DNA from: Apostichopus japonicus
Taxonomy: Eukaryota > Echinodermata > Holothuroidea > Aspidochirotida > Stichopodidae
Assembly: GCF_037975245.1 (NCBI RefSeq)
Contig: NC_092579.1
Coordinates: 23,233,166 to 23,297,165, forward strand
Direction: 5' to 3'
DNA: 64,000 nucleotides
The position numbers and the translations under genes are program-made. A model generated the notes under the pieces. The model was not told where the DNA came from and searched no databases. It saw only the letters and a program-made list of their open reading frames with translations. This document shows, in pieces, positions 50,242-61,413 of this stretch (position 1 is its first letter; each line of letters begins with the position of its first letter).

Positions 50242-51704
50242 CATGGTATAGACGATAACCGCGATACTTTTTGATACTTGTAGAAGAGATCTTCGATTCT
50301 CCCATCACCCATGCGAATCGGTTTACTCCCCTGCTATAATCGATATCAATCCGCCCAAGTATTTTCCCTTCGGGTTAAAGTCCTTAGCCCCTCCTCCTCC
50401 ACCCCTCCCCTCAAGGATATGGCATATATCTTGCTAAGATCATAGGTCAACCTCTCATAGCAAACTTTGGTATTTGTGATTTAGATGTTGTTCTGTATAA
50501 GGTATGTATCTGTTGTGTGGAGAAATTGCGGAATTTAGGCAATGTGTGTTCAACCTGCAAAAGCAGAGTAGGGAAAATCCATAATTTCAGTGACGTTTAT
50601 AGAGATTCAGATCAGGCAGAAAATGCTACTCTGTTTAGAGTCTAGCATTTATCTATTTATATTTTACTAGCCAAAATGTCGGACTCCCTGTCTCTTATAG
50701 CTAAATACCTACATGGTCATTACAGAAAAGTTGTTATAGTGTCAACTTTCTAAACGAAGGGAATATTGCCTGCATTGTTATTAAACTTGTAAAAGGTACT
50801 TAATGGAAACTGCTTCACTAGTTTGAGCTACTGAATAGTTAGTGTGTATAAGCCAATGGTAAACATATCACATGAAGGATGCTACGCTATTTTGTGCGTC
50901 GCCTTTCCGCAATGCTATGGTCACATGCAACAAACCCGAGTGCACCAGTCACGGGGCGCTTAGTATATAAAGTTATCGAGATATTTTGACATACCTTGTA
51001 TATCACACACTTCACAGCTATATACAAATGCCCCACTTTTTTGTTTGGCATACTTTTTTCCTTTGTATCTTGGAATGTATATGTGTGTGTTTGATAGGTT
51101 AAAATAGTTTCATACTCGACTGAATGTATTGAAGTTTGTGTGAATAAAATGAAAAACTAACCATTGGATAAAATTCAGCAAAACCCCTATATATACTTCC
51201 TATAACCGGATGTGATTGCATAGTTCGTTTCTCTGGGTATATTGAGTACGTTAATTTTACATTGAACTGTTTGCGAGACGAATGGACCTTTTTATTGACT
51301 AGAAATCACGTGACTTTTTTCTCTTTCGTGAAGAAAAGAGCTGGTCTTATCGTCACGTATATACAGAACACAGTGATTGTGTGTATAAAATTTGTTTGTA
51401 AATTGTGTTTTCATAGCCGTATATTTTCAGGCATCCATTCATAAACGGTTGATAGGATTTAAAAAATTGTGTAATACAAAAAAAGAAGAAAGAACAAGAA
51501 GAAAACACAAGCAAACACACACGCAGAAGGAGCAGAAAGAGAATGAGGCATGCACTATACTTAAAAGCAACAGGTTGCGTTCCTTTAATACTATAATATA
51601 GACAACTTAGTACTCATCATATTAAATATCCACATGCACAAACAAAAGAAACGACTGCTTTCAAACAATGCCTAAGACAAAGTGGAAAGTAGGAGTAGAA
51701 AAGT

Positions 51705-51706
<2 letters not shown>
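50242..51706. other. Intergenic region, no gene seen
   Basis: AT-rich unstructured sequence. An A-rich stretch at 51475-51545 gives a lysine-rich chance frame. Confidence 0.5.

Positions 51707-51763
<57 letters not shown>
51707..51763. repeat. (TA)n microsatellite before the SINE
   Basis: About 27 TA units abutting the 5' edge of the SINE at 51764. A second run (52105-52143) follows the SINE tail. Confidence 0.9.
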
Positions 51764-51765
<2 letters not shown>

Positions 51766-52101
51766 ATTGCATTAACATAAAGTCTGTTCAAAGTATCTCT
51801 TTCGAGATCCGGCTTTAGGAATCACAAATGATTTTCGAGTTGGATAGCATCATGTTTGATCTCTAGAGTAGGGCAAAATATGTCACCAAAAACAGAACTA
51901 GTATTGTTCGATATAGGTGACAAACGCCTACAGTGGAATTACGATCTTCCTTACCGGTTTCGAACCTCTGGACATACAATCAGCGTCCATAGCCTAGTGG
52001 TTAGGGTGTCCGCGTACAGAGCGGGAGGCCCGTGGTTCGAATCCCGGTGGAGGCTGAAAGTTTTTTCACTGTTCTTGATTTTCCAACTCATTACGATTTT
52101 C

Positions 52102-52104
<3 letters not shown>
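51764..52104 (+). mobile_element. tRNA-derived SINE copy (best preserved)
   Basis: A tRNA-like pol III promoter is present, with A box TAGCCTAGTGG (51990-52000) and B box GGTTCGAATCC (52034-52044). It is followed by a conserved tail (gttcttgattttccaactca) that runs into (TA)n. An upstream conserved portion starts near tctttcgagatccggcttta. The tRNA-like part lies well inside the unit rather than at its 5' end. Confidence 0.78.
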
Positions 52105-52143
<39 letters not shown>

Positions 52144-52297
52144 AATTGAAAACGTAATGAGTTGGAAAATCAAGAACAGTGAAAAAACTTCCAGCCTCCA
52201 CCGGATTCTATCCCGGGCCTCCCGCTCTGTACGCGGACACCCTAACCACTAGGCCATGGACGCAGAGGTTCGAAACCGGTAAGGAAGGTCGTATATA
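52144..52297 (-). mobile_element. Truncated SINE copy, inverted relative to its neighbour
   Basis: It matches the tail and tRNA-like part of the SINE at 51764-52104 in the opposite direction and breaks off after the ccggtttcgaacctctg block. The two copies and the (TA)n between them make a near palindrome. Confidence 0.72.
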
Positions 52298-55200
52298 TAT
52301 TACTGGCAGTTTAATAATGTATGTCGGGTCTTCTTTAATATGGCCCGGATATTATTTCGGTGTTTGCAAATTGAAAACATTATTATTATTATAACACAAC
52401 ACTGTATATAGTTATATATAGTGTAGGCTGCAATATATACTTTTTGTAATCCATATCTTCGTTTTACAAAAGTTGTTTTCTAATCGGTTACCGTCTCTGT
52501 AATGCAAGCCATAAATCAACAATCAACCATATCATATTTTTTTTTTATTTTGATATTATTAAGCGAAACATCCGGTTATCAGAGAGGCTGTTATCAGTAG
52601 AATACAGTTTTGGCATACAATCAACCTATAGCTAATTCAGATGATATTGCAGGGCCATGGTTAACGTTATACGCAGTTTATGTTATACCAATGAATTAGA
52701 TGTTTTCTTTTTTAATGCATGTTTTGCAACGTCAAGAAAGTAATAAAATTGTGATCACATATATTTCATCGGAGGGCAGAGAACAGTTTGCCAAGTTTTA
52801 TGTAGCAGCTGTGTATATAGTCTGTACTGTACTGAAATATCTCCACTTCGGGTTGTCAGTACACGACATTTACGAACTCACTGGGGAGTTATAACTGTAC
52901 ATAGTTAAAGCACGGTATTGGCACCGTAACGTAATTAAAGCATCGATGTGCATTAAAATAACCGGATATGCTCAATTTTGAATGATTACCTCCATTGCCA
53001 TTGGTGCACAGTTGATAGGACATGGAAATGAGTATACAATCTAGATATGCGTACTATATATACATACCCATGGGGGTATATTTGATAAAATCATGAGCCC
53101 TGTATTTGGTCTTGCGCCTATGTTAATATATATGACAGTTATACTCATCGGAACATGAAAAAAACGCGTTTTGATTGGCCATCAGCGTATTACGAAAAAC
53201 CATATTACGGCCATGTGAATAAAATGATTCATTTGGTTTTTTCACAAATTAAGGTATAAATTTGTTATTACAAATTGTTTAATGTGTTATAAAAAAAAGG
53301 AATTGGTTTTCACAAAACAAAACAAAAAACGTTTTTATTAATTTGTTATTACAACTTAATATTTGTTATAACAAGTTATTTATTTGATATTACAAAGAGC
53401 CCTTGAATCCTTGACTGGAGAGCAAACGTCTTTGAGATAGAGTGGGTATGCTATTGAAAATTTTTGTCCCCTACTGAAGGAATTTAATGTGTGATGTGAA
53501 CATTCTTCATAACTCAAACAATAAACTTTGAAGATCAGAACTTTCAGAAAATCACTTTCAAACTAAAGGACAAGACAACCAAATGTGAAATGTAGCAATT
53601 TGAACAAGACCAAAATCTGAGAAGCATTATATAGGCCCACTGATAACCTTTACTGGCAGCTCTAATCGCAGTAAATTAATATTTAAGTAACATACATGAT
53701 ATTATCAGTTATAAAGTGACTGATTGATGGTGAAAAATACAAGAAGAGGAACTTAAAATGGCTCAGCTCGCGTTGTATATAGCTTGCTGTCAAAGAAAAT
53801 TTACTCCCAACCACCAATTTCGAGTTCTGGACTTTATGGCTTTAGCCGTCATGTCAATATATCAGGACATGTGTTTGTTTTTTACCTTCTGGCAATTACG
53901 GCTATAATTTTGGTGAATATTAAACTTCGGGTTAACTTCTTTCCTTCCTTCTTATTATCAGCACTTTTATTCAGGAAATTTACAGTGTATAAAAAAACAA
54001 ACATATATGCTTTGTATATAGAGGAAGTACTGCGTACAGACCAACCATGCAATATATATTGAAAACTAATCCCACCCCCAACCCACCCCTCCCCCGCTGC
54101 CTACCCACATGTGTATATAGTATTACGTCACAACCCATCACATGATTGAAACTCGTGGTTCATCATGTGTGTCAGCAAAAGTACCACGAAAGAGTGTTTT
54201 ATACTAGAGTTAGGGATCGGCGGTTAGTTCATGTTTATAATGGAATGCATACTGATGCTTTGAACTTCCTGTTGTAACATTCATTCAGTTTTTACGGGGA
54301 GCATCAGAGCTCCCGCCGCCGCCTTCAGCCGTTGTTATCATAGAATGAAACAAAGAAAATATAATGAAAATATTAAATAAACAGTCATTACAAGAAGATG
54401 TATACCCATGTATGCCTTTATACGAAAATCATATCCAACGATAAATATGTATTCTCTAATGGCTGGCTGCATACAGACAGGAATCGGCGGTAAAGCGCTT
54501 GTATATATTTGTTTTGTATAGTTACTATACTGACTACATATATATAGCTATGTCCATATTACGTACTGCATATCAAGGGCGTAGGAACCGGGGGGCTGGG
54601 GGGCGCCAGCCCCCCAGTGAAAAATGTGGAGGGGCGGAAGTATCATTCCGCCCCCCGCTCCGCAAGTCAGAAAACCCCTTTTTCATTTCCAAATGAGAAA
54701 AAAATCTCATTTGGAGCACCAAATTGCATCTAAGGCCAGGTGAAAATACAAAATTAAGTTTACAAAATGGAGTGGGTGTTGAAGTGTGCTATATTGCACC
54801 AAATTGCATCTGAGGCCACCTGGAAATGCAAAAAAATTCCAAAGGGGAGGGGGACACCCCCTCCCCTTAGACCCCTCCCCCAGGCCGGCCATCAGTCTTC
54901 AGCCCCCCCACTCAAAAGTACCTTCCTACGCCACTGCTGCATATATATAGAAGAATGAGTTAAGTCTTAGCCTAGGGCATTGACTGACATACATCAGCGC
55001 GTACAGTTTCTCTGCCTTTTATCCTATCCCCACCACGTAAAGACATATATACATACATACATACAAACAAGGCCAATACAGACATATCACCTTCCGACTA
55101 CACTGACACACAGATACCTTCATTTCTGAATGTAAAACATGTTTATTATAACTCGATTGGTGTAGTATACAACAGAATATCCATACAGATAATCATTCTT

Positions 55201-56730
55201 TTAACCGGCAGCCAAATTAACTATTGTATGTTGTTGTATGTATGTTGTTGTTTTGTATATTGTACGTTATTAATTATTCCTTATTATGACATTAATTATA
55301 TTTTCATTTATGTATATATGTATTTTTTTCTTTCTTTCTTTCTTGGGAGTCCTTTACCTTGTTAAGCCTGAATTGGCTTTTTAGAGGACTTCCCTCCACA
55401 TGTATATATTTATTATCAGTGGTAAATCAAATAAATCAAATCAACTATATTGAAAAATTAAAACGTGTTGCTCATTGCGTCCAATCACTGCATGAGCAAT
55501 TCGTATGTAAGACACGACGGAAAAGACTTTTGAAAACTCTCTGTTTTTAACTTTGTTAGATGAATTAAGTAGATTAGGCCTAGATACATAAATATCCGGT
55601 CTAGTGAACCAATGTTCATTGTAATAAATGATCGAATAAGTATATGACACGTGATTGCATCATTTGAAAGAATATATATATTGTGGTATAGACTATGGGG
55701 CATGTGGCCAAAACAGCTTTGTAAATTAATTCTTGCAGTCATCTCCTGGGGACTACATGAAATGTGGCTTAAAATGTAGGTATTGTGTGTCCTTTCAATA
55801 TCCCAACAGTTCCCACTCCCAGAAATGGGGCACTTTTGAGTAAATCCTGCCTAAAAACAAAACACTAAAAAACAAGAATTCCTTTAAAAAGGACTGCGTG
55901 TCATGCAAGTGAAATATGGTATTACACTGTTTGTTCAGGGATTTGACATCCTGCAATGACCCATATTGTTTTTTATAAGTAATGATATTGGAATTGGCAT
56001 CTAATAAGGACGTGCATTCCATGAAGTGTTGAAACGAAACACCGTATAGTTGATGAAATTTCCCCAAAATAACAGATTTTTGCCATTTTATCACTTTATT
56101 ATGACAAAAATGCATGTTTTTCTTTATAATTTGCAAGAATATTTTGCTTGTATCTCAGTTTATGCATGGCCGACCTTATTGTTTCTTTTGATATGACGGA
56201 TCACATTTGACCAAATAGCAATTAGCATGATTAAAGAACCTTAGAATGATTCTTCATCTTCAAGGTGGCATACTCCTATTAGAGTCTATATCAATCCGCT
56301 CGATTGTTCTCCTTCAGGAAAAGTGCCAAAAAGCAGCGGGAGAACATCTTTTGTGACCTGTTATCAATCATAGTCTAGTTTTTGTGGCTTGCATGTTGAA
56401 GAGCATGAATGGAAGTACATGTGGTGAGAAAATTGGGTCAATTGAGGCAATTTTAGACCCCTTTAGGCCTCCCGGGAGCAGCGTAGGAAATTTGTTTACC
56501 ACTGAGTGAAGAGGTTTGTTTACAAGTGACGAAAACTTCTGGCTCGGATAGCAAAAAATCTACATGGTCATGGTACAAAAAATTGATGGTGCCATGAAAG
56601 TCTAACTTGTCAGCTATCCGGTGATGGGTAGCGTTTAGCTAGTGAAAACTTCTATCTAGACTTAGAGACCACATTACTTTTAAGATTTAGTGTGTAAGTC
56701 AATGAGGCTTTTTACCTAAAAGTTCTCTTT
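52298..56730. other. Intergenic region downstream of the nuclease/CXC gene
   Basis: Apart from the hAT-like element (54574-54936), it has repeats of tttgttattacaa at 53260-53370 and simple repeats at 55044 and 55330. A complement AATAAA near 56092 could end the nuclease/CXC transcript. No other gene seen. Confidence 0.45.
54574..54936. mobile_element. hAT-like non-autonomous element, 363 bp, 8-bp target duplication
   Basis: Ends are CAAGGGCGTAGGAACC and, complemented, CAGTGGCGTAGGAAGG. CTGCATAT flanks both sides (54566-54573 and 54937-54944). Inside, the motif caccaaattgcatctgaggc occurs twice. G and C runs next to the ends are complementary. Confidence 0.88.
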
Positions 56731-56815
56731 ATGCTACCTCGTATGCTACCTCGTATGCTACCTAATAGTATGCTACCTCGTATGCTCGTATGCTTTTTAC
56801 CTCGTATGCTACCTA
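56731..56815. repeat. Short tandem repeat at the end of the nuclease/CXC gene
   Basis: Copies of atgctacctcgt (12 bp) and partial copies run up to and include the stop codon of the gene. The repeat ends exactly where the gene ends. Confidence 0.7.
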
Positions 56816-59800
56816 AAAGTTCTCTTCATCATCATGGAATTCAGCATCGTCATTGTCTTGCTCGTCATCATGCTCGTCATCATCTTCCTCATCACCTTCA
56901 GGCTCAGTGGCTGGCTCTTCATCTGGTATGGGCATGTTGGCACAGTTCTTACATCCACATAGTTCGGTACAGCGCAAACCCAAAGCTGCACAGCATCCTT
57001 CATCTGTACCTTGGCACTTTGACTTGTTGCAGGTGCATCGAGTTAATTCCATGATGCTTTGTTGAGCAGGCTGCAGGTCCATCCAATCTATCGCAAGGTT
57101 ACCCTCTACTAATTTCCAACCATGGCCAACTGGTGATGGTATGTCAGGATGGCTTTCAAAACCACGTTTCCAAATAGCTGCCTGGTAATTTGCACGTTGT
57201 GAATGCTTTAGTAGTGCATCTCTGTTGGGGGGCATGATATCCTCTTGCCTGGTAGCCATGGAAAATAAGGCGTACCTGGCATCATTCACACTGCTGTGCT
57301 CTTGCATATTGTAAAGCTTGCACACAAAGTCCTCCAATGTTGAGATGACGTCATCTGTAAGCGTGAATGCTTCACCCAGGGCTTGAAAAGCCTGTCTATA
57401 CCTTTCATTGTCTAGAATTAGCTTCAATGGTCTTGTCTTCCCTTTTCCGTAGAAGGAACTTGTTGAATCACAGCCAGTGAAACAGTGCAGGCCTATCATA
57501 ACTTTTGTGGTTTCCTCTCCCAGGTCAAGTTGGATGGCCTGTAGGCTGATGGTGCGGTTCTTTTCTTCTTTCCCTGTGTTGAAATATAGCTTTGAGCTCT
57601 CAAGTTTTGGTGACATAGCAATACCAATGATGAACACATCCGTGTCAGGACTCTTGATGACAATATCTTTACTTCCCATGTCGCTGGCGTACTTAGCATG
57701 GAGCAACATCCTGGTGTCGGCTTCCTCGTGTGTACAATGGAGTTCTGGAACTTCTTGAATATTTGTTGTCCCATTGCTTGCTGTAATTAGATGACACTGC
57801 TCTGCGTGTGCAATGTACACAGATATTCCCTTCAAATCCTCCTCCCCATAAGTACTCCAAGAGTCAAACAGGAAATTGACAAGTTGCTCCTTGTTGAATC
57901 CATTAGCCAGGTATTTCTTCCACTGTTTGGGCACGGGTTGGTCTGGCTTGGTGATCTTGATCCTTTGCGATCCACTTGCTGCACGCCGCTTCCTCTCTGC
58001 ACCTTTGATGCTCATAGCTGGATATGTGTCTGTCACAAAGTGTATGATGTTTGATCCAGTGCTTCTTGCCAAGTAAACCAGGTCTCTCAGTATTTTCTTT
58101 GCCAATTGTCCTATGGTGTCAGGCATCGTCTTTGAGTTCAACTGTTGAAGCTTGGCCATTCCGTCGACAATCCAAACACATTCCTTTGGTAACTCGACAG
58201 TCGGAGATGCTTCTGGTGACTTCTCTAGGTGGTGCAACAGACTGGCTTTGTTCGTCTTCACCAAACATCCATTAAGTTTGGCCAGGGCTGGAGGATATAG
58301 ACTCAATGAGAAAGTCAACATGTTCCGCTGATCTACCTTACGTACTCTGCCAATAATAATTAGCCTCGCCAGCAACTCTCTATCACTTTTCAAAGCCACC
58401 TCTTTCCCATTCATGTTCACAGTTGCTTTGCCTACATCTGCAAATGTCTTCAACTTCATCTTGGACAGAGTTTTGTTGAGGTATATGTCTCCTTGCAGAC
58501 GGGTCTTGGAGAAATTGATGAAGGCTTCGTCACCCTTTGTATATGCATTCATAAGATCAGAGCATACATCAGCTGAAGCAATGACCCCTGATGATAGGTG
58601 CACAAGTTCTGCAGTATCTGCTTCTGGATCACTATCAAAAGGATTGGTCATACTTATTATGGTGCTCATGATGTTGTTGATGTCATTCTGATCTCTCGTC
58701 ATACGACTCTTTGTTAAATCTGCACGTCTTGAAACTTTTTCTCCCTTGCCAGCCATTTCCTCACACTGTCTCGTTATCAGTGCTCTTTCATGGTGGCCTC
58801 TGATCCATCGATTGGTGGCACCTTGGTTGTTTGAGAAGCCTTTAACACCCCCTCTCGTTTTCGAATCTCTATTGGCAGTTTGCTCAATTGTCATGTCGCA
58901 AGCTACTCCTGCAAAACCGTGTGTGTCCTGACGCTGAACTGCAAAGTGGCCCTTGACTAGTTCATCATGGATAAATGGATTAGTGATTGGGAGTTTGTTC
59001 ATTTCAAGCCAGTATACCGGAAGGTAGCGTGAGTAGTTTGTCCTATCATAGGCAAACATCCATGGTAGCAAAACTCTGACTGTAGCAAGATGCAGTTTCC
59101 AGTCTCCTTCCCTGGTAGCTCTAATGAAGAGGAGAATATTGCCAATCATTTCTAGGTAAGAGCACCAGAAAGCGAAAGTAGCGTTGTTCTTTCCTTCTTT
59201 AATGAAGTCTCCATACCTTGCCATCATAGCCTTGTAAGCACTTCCTTCCAGCTGGGTGTCAAACTCTCTTGGATAAGATGCCTGTAGGGATGACACTACT
59301 TTCTTGAACTGTTGTCTTTTCTGTTCCTCCAGAGTACTCAAGAAACTTTGCCATCGAAGGCGGTGCAGTGCTTCAGCCATAAGCTTATGACAGCGAACAC
59401 TTCGATTGTAGTTGTGGCCATTCATCACACCAGTCACTGACCCTGTTGCTACTACACCTGCCTCAATCAGGACATCTTGAAACCCTGCATCCTGGAACCT
59501 CTTCCCAATGCATGCTAATGCTGTCATTGTGGTATGGAAAGCTCCAAGACGAATAACTATTCTCTCCTGGAAAATTGGAGTCTGCCATCTGATTGTCTGA
59601 GCTTTACAATAAATCGCTTGGTCTACTACTACCACAATTGATGGAAGTTCCAACTGATCGGCTATTTCCAGGCTTCTGTGAAGTACAGTGTTGACAGTAT
59701 TTAAATCCGTCGGGCTAGCATCTACAACTGGCAAGTATGCAATGGTTGCTTTAGGTGGAATGTTGGATGAAAGCAGTTGGTTGAATCCAGTCCAAGAGGG

Positions 59801-61413
59801 AAGAAGGCGGGCCTCAGAAAATTTTGAGACATAAAATGCATCTTCTTTTTCTCTGTATGGATGCAGGACAACATTATAATGCTCAACTTCCAGCTGTACA
59901 CTGTCATCAAATGCCTGAGGGGATGACTTCTTCAAACCACCAAATCTCACCATCTCTGAAGCAGGTGCTGGCAGGGATCGCTTCCTTGACTTTCTGATAT
60001 GTTGACGCAATTGAGACCCTGAAGATGTAGAATCTAACTTCACATGTTGGACAGCTATTCCGTTGGTGTTGTGGGTAGTGCCTTTACCTGATAGGGTGCA
60101 TTCTCCAAAATCGTTGTTGTCCCACACAAGGGTGGTGTAGATGGACTTGTTGAGACTGGATGGAAGAACATTGCCTCTATCAATTTCCTGCTGCCCTAAT
60201 GCTGTATCGTGCTCCAAGACATTAGTGTGTGACACAGAATGTCCAAAACCATTCAGTAAACCAATGAGCTGGGCTGATCCACTAAGATGACGAATCGCCA
60301 TTGACAGTGATGCATGCTTGGGCATCATCTTCCTTCCCTTTGTTGCCAGGTAGATGATGTCCTGCCCAATGGCAAGGATGCGACGATCTTCTGCATCTTG
60401 AATCTTTACTTTCTGCTCATCTGTTGGCTCATCGGACACACCAACAATCCATGCTATAAAATTGTAGAGCTTGGTGGGGACTATCTTGCGTGCTGCATCA
60501 AGGGTTAAATCGTCAGATGTTGGAGGCCATGGAAGATTGGTTTTTTTCATGGCTTGCATGATTTCTTCTTTTAAATCCAATGCAGTAGAGTAGCAATCCC
60601 TTAGTGACGACATTTGAGGCTTGGATTGTCCACTGTTTGGTATGCCCTTTGGTCGCTTTCTGGGTGGTTCTTGTTCCTCCTCAGCATCTGTGTTGTCAGT
60701 ATCTGTGGTGGTGTCAGTGTCATCTGCTTCAGAACCAACAGCTTCAGGCACAAGATCTTCGGCCGATAGTGTCTCAACATAAACCATCTCACTGGAACAC
60801 CTCTTCTTGGGCTGAAGAAAGCACAGCTGTGGAAACCTTCGTTTGAGACGCTGCTTCAGGCTGTAAGTTCTGTAGTTGGAGGCATCTTTCATTTCAACAT
60901 CTTTCACAGCTTTGCCAAAATACCGCCTTAGTGATGTCATTCTGTAAATCTGTTTCTCTCGAAGAATCTTGTGTTCGATGTAGTACTTGCAAAAAGCATC
61001 AAATGCTGTGGCATAGAGCTGTTCTTTTGGCTCAACATACTTCCTGGTTTGGTACCCTGTGTAGCTCCTGTAGCAACTTCTATGATAACGCAATTCGATT
61101 GCCACACAGTCACGATCACGAATTTGGAGAAGTATGCGGTCGTCCTTCTTGTCTTTAGCAGCTGCGGCTACCTTGCCTCCATCAGGCTGTTCACAAAGCA
61201 TCAACTGTTCTTTTCTTTTTCTCCTCTGAGCGTCTGTATATGATTTTTCATAGCGGCAACAGAAGATGCAAATCTTTGGCAGGATGTGGGAAGGGACAGA
61301 TGGCTCCTTCGTTACACCCGCAAGAGCTGAGCTAGATCGTAACACCCTCGGGGCTTGTTGTGGATTTGTTGCTTCATCACCAGTATCAATACTTGAAGTT
61401 GAAGGCTCCAATT
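56813..61413 (-). CDS. Nuclease/CXC gene exon 2
   Basis: 4,601-nt exon starting ELEPSTSSIDTGDE after acceptor ttttgtgccattacag and ending DDEENF with TAG at 56815-56813. The frame runs open further upstream to an ATG at 61462, but that part (MKIHTYIFLSFFCAIT) is the polypyrimidine tract of the acceptor and is intronic. Confidence 0.9.
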
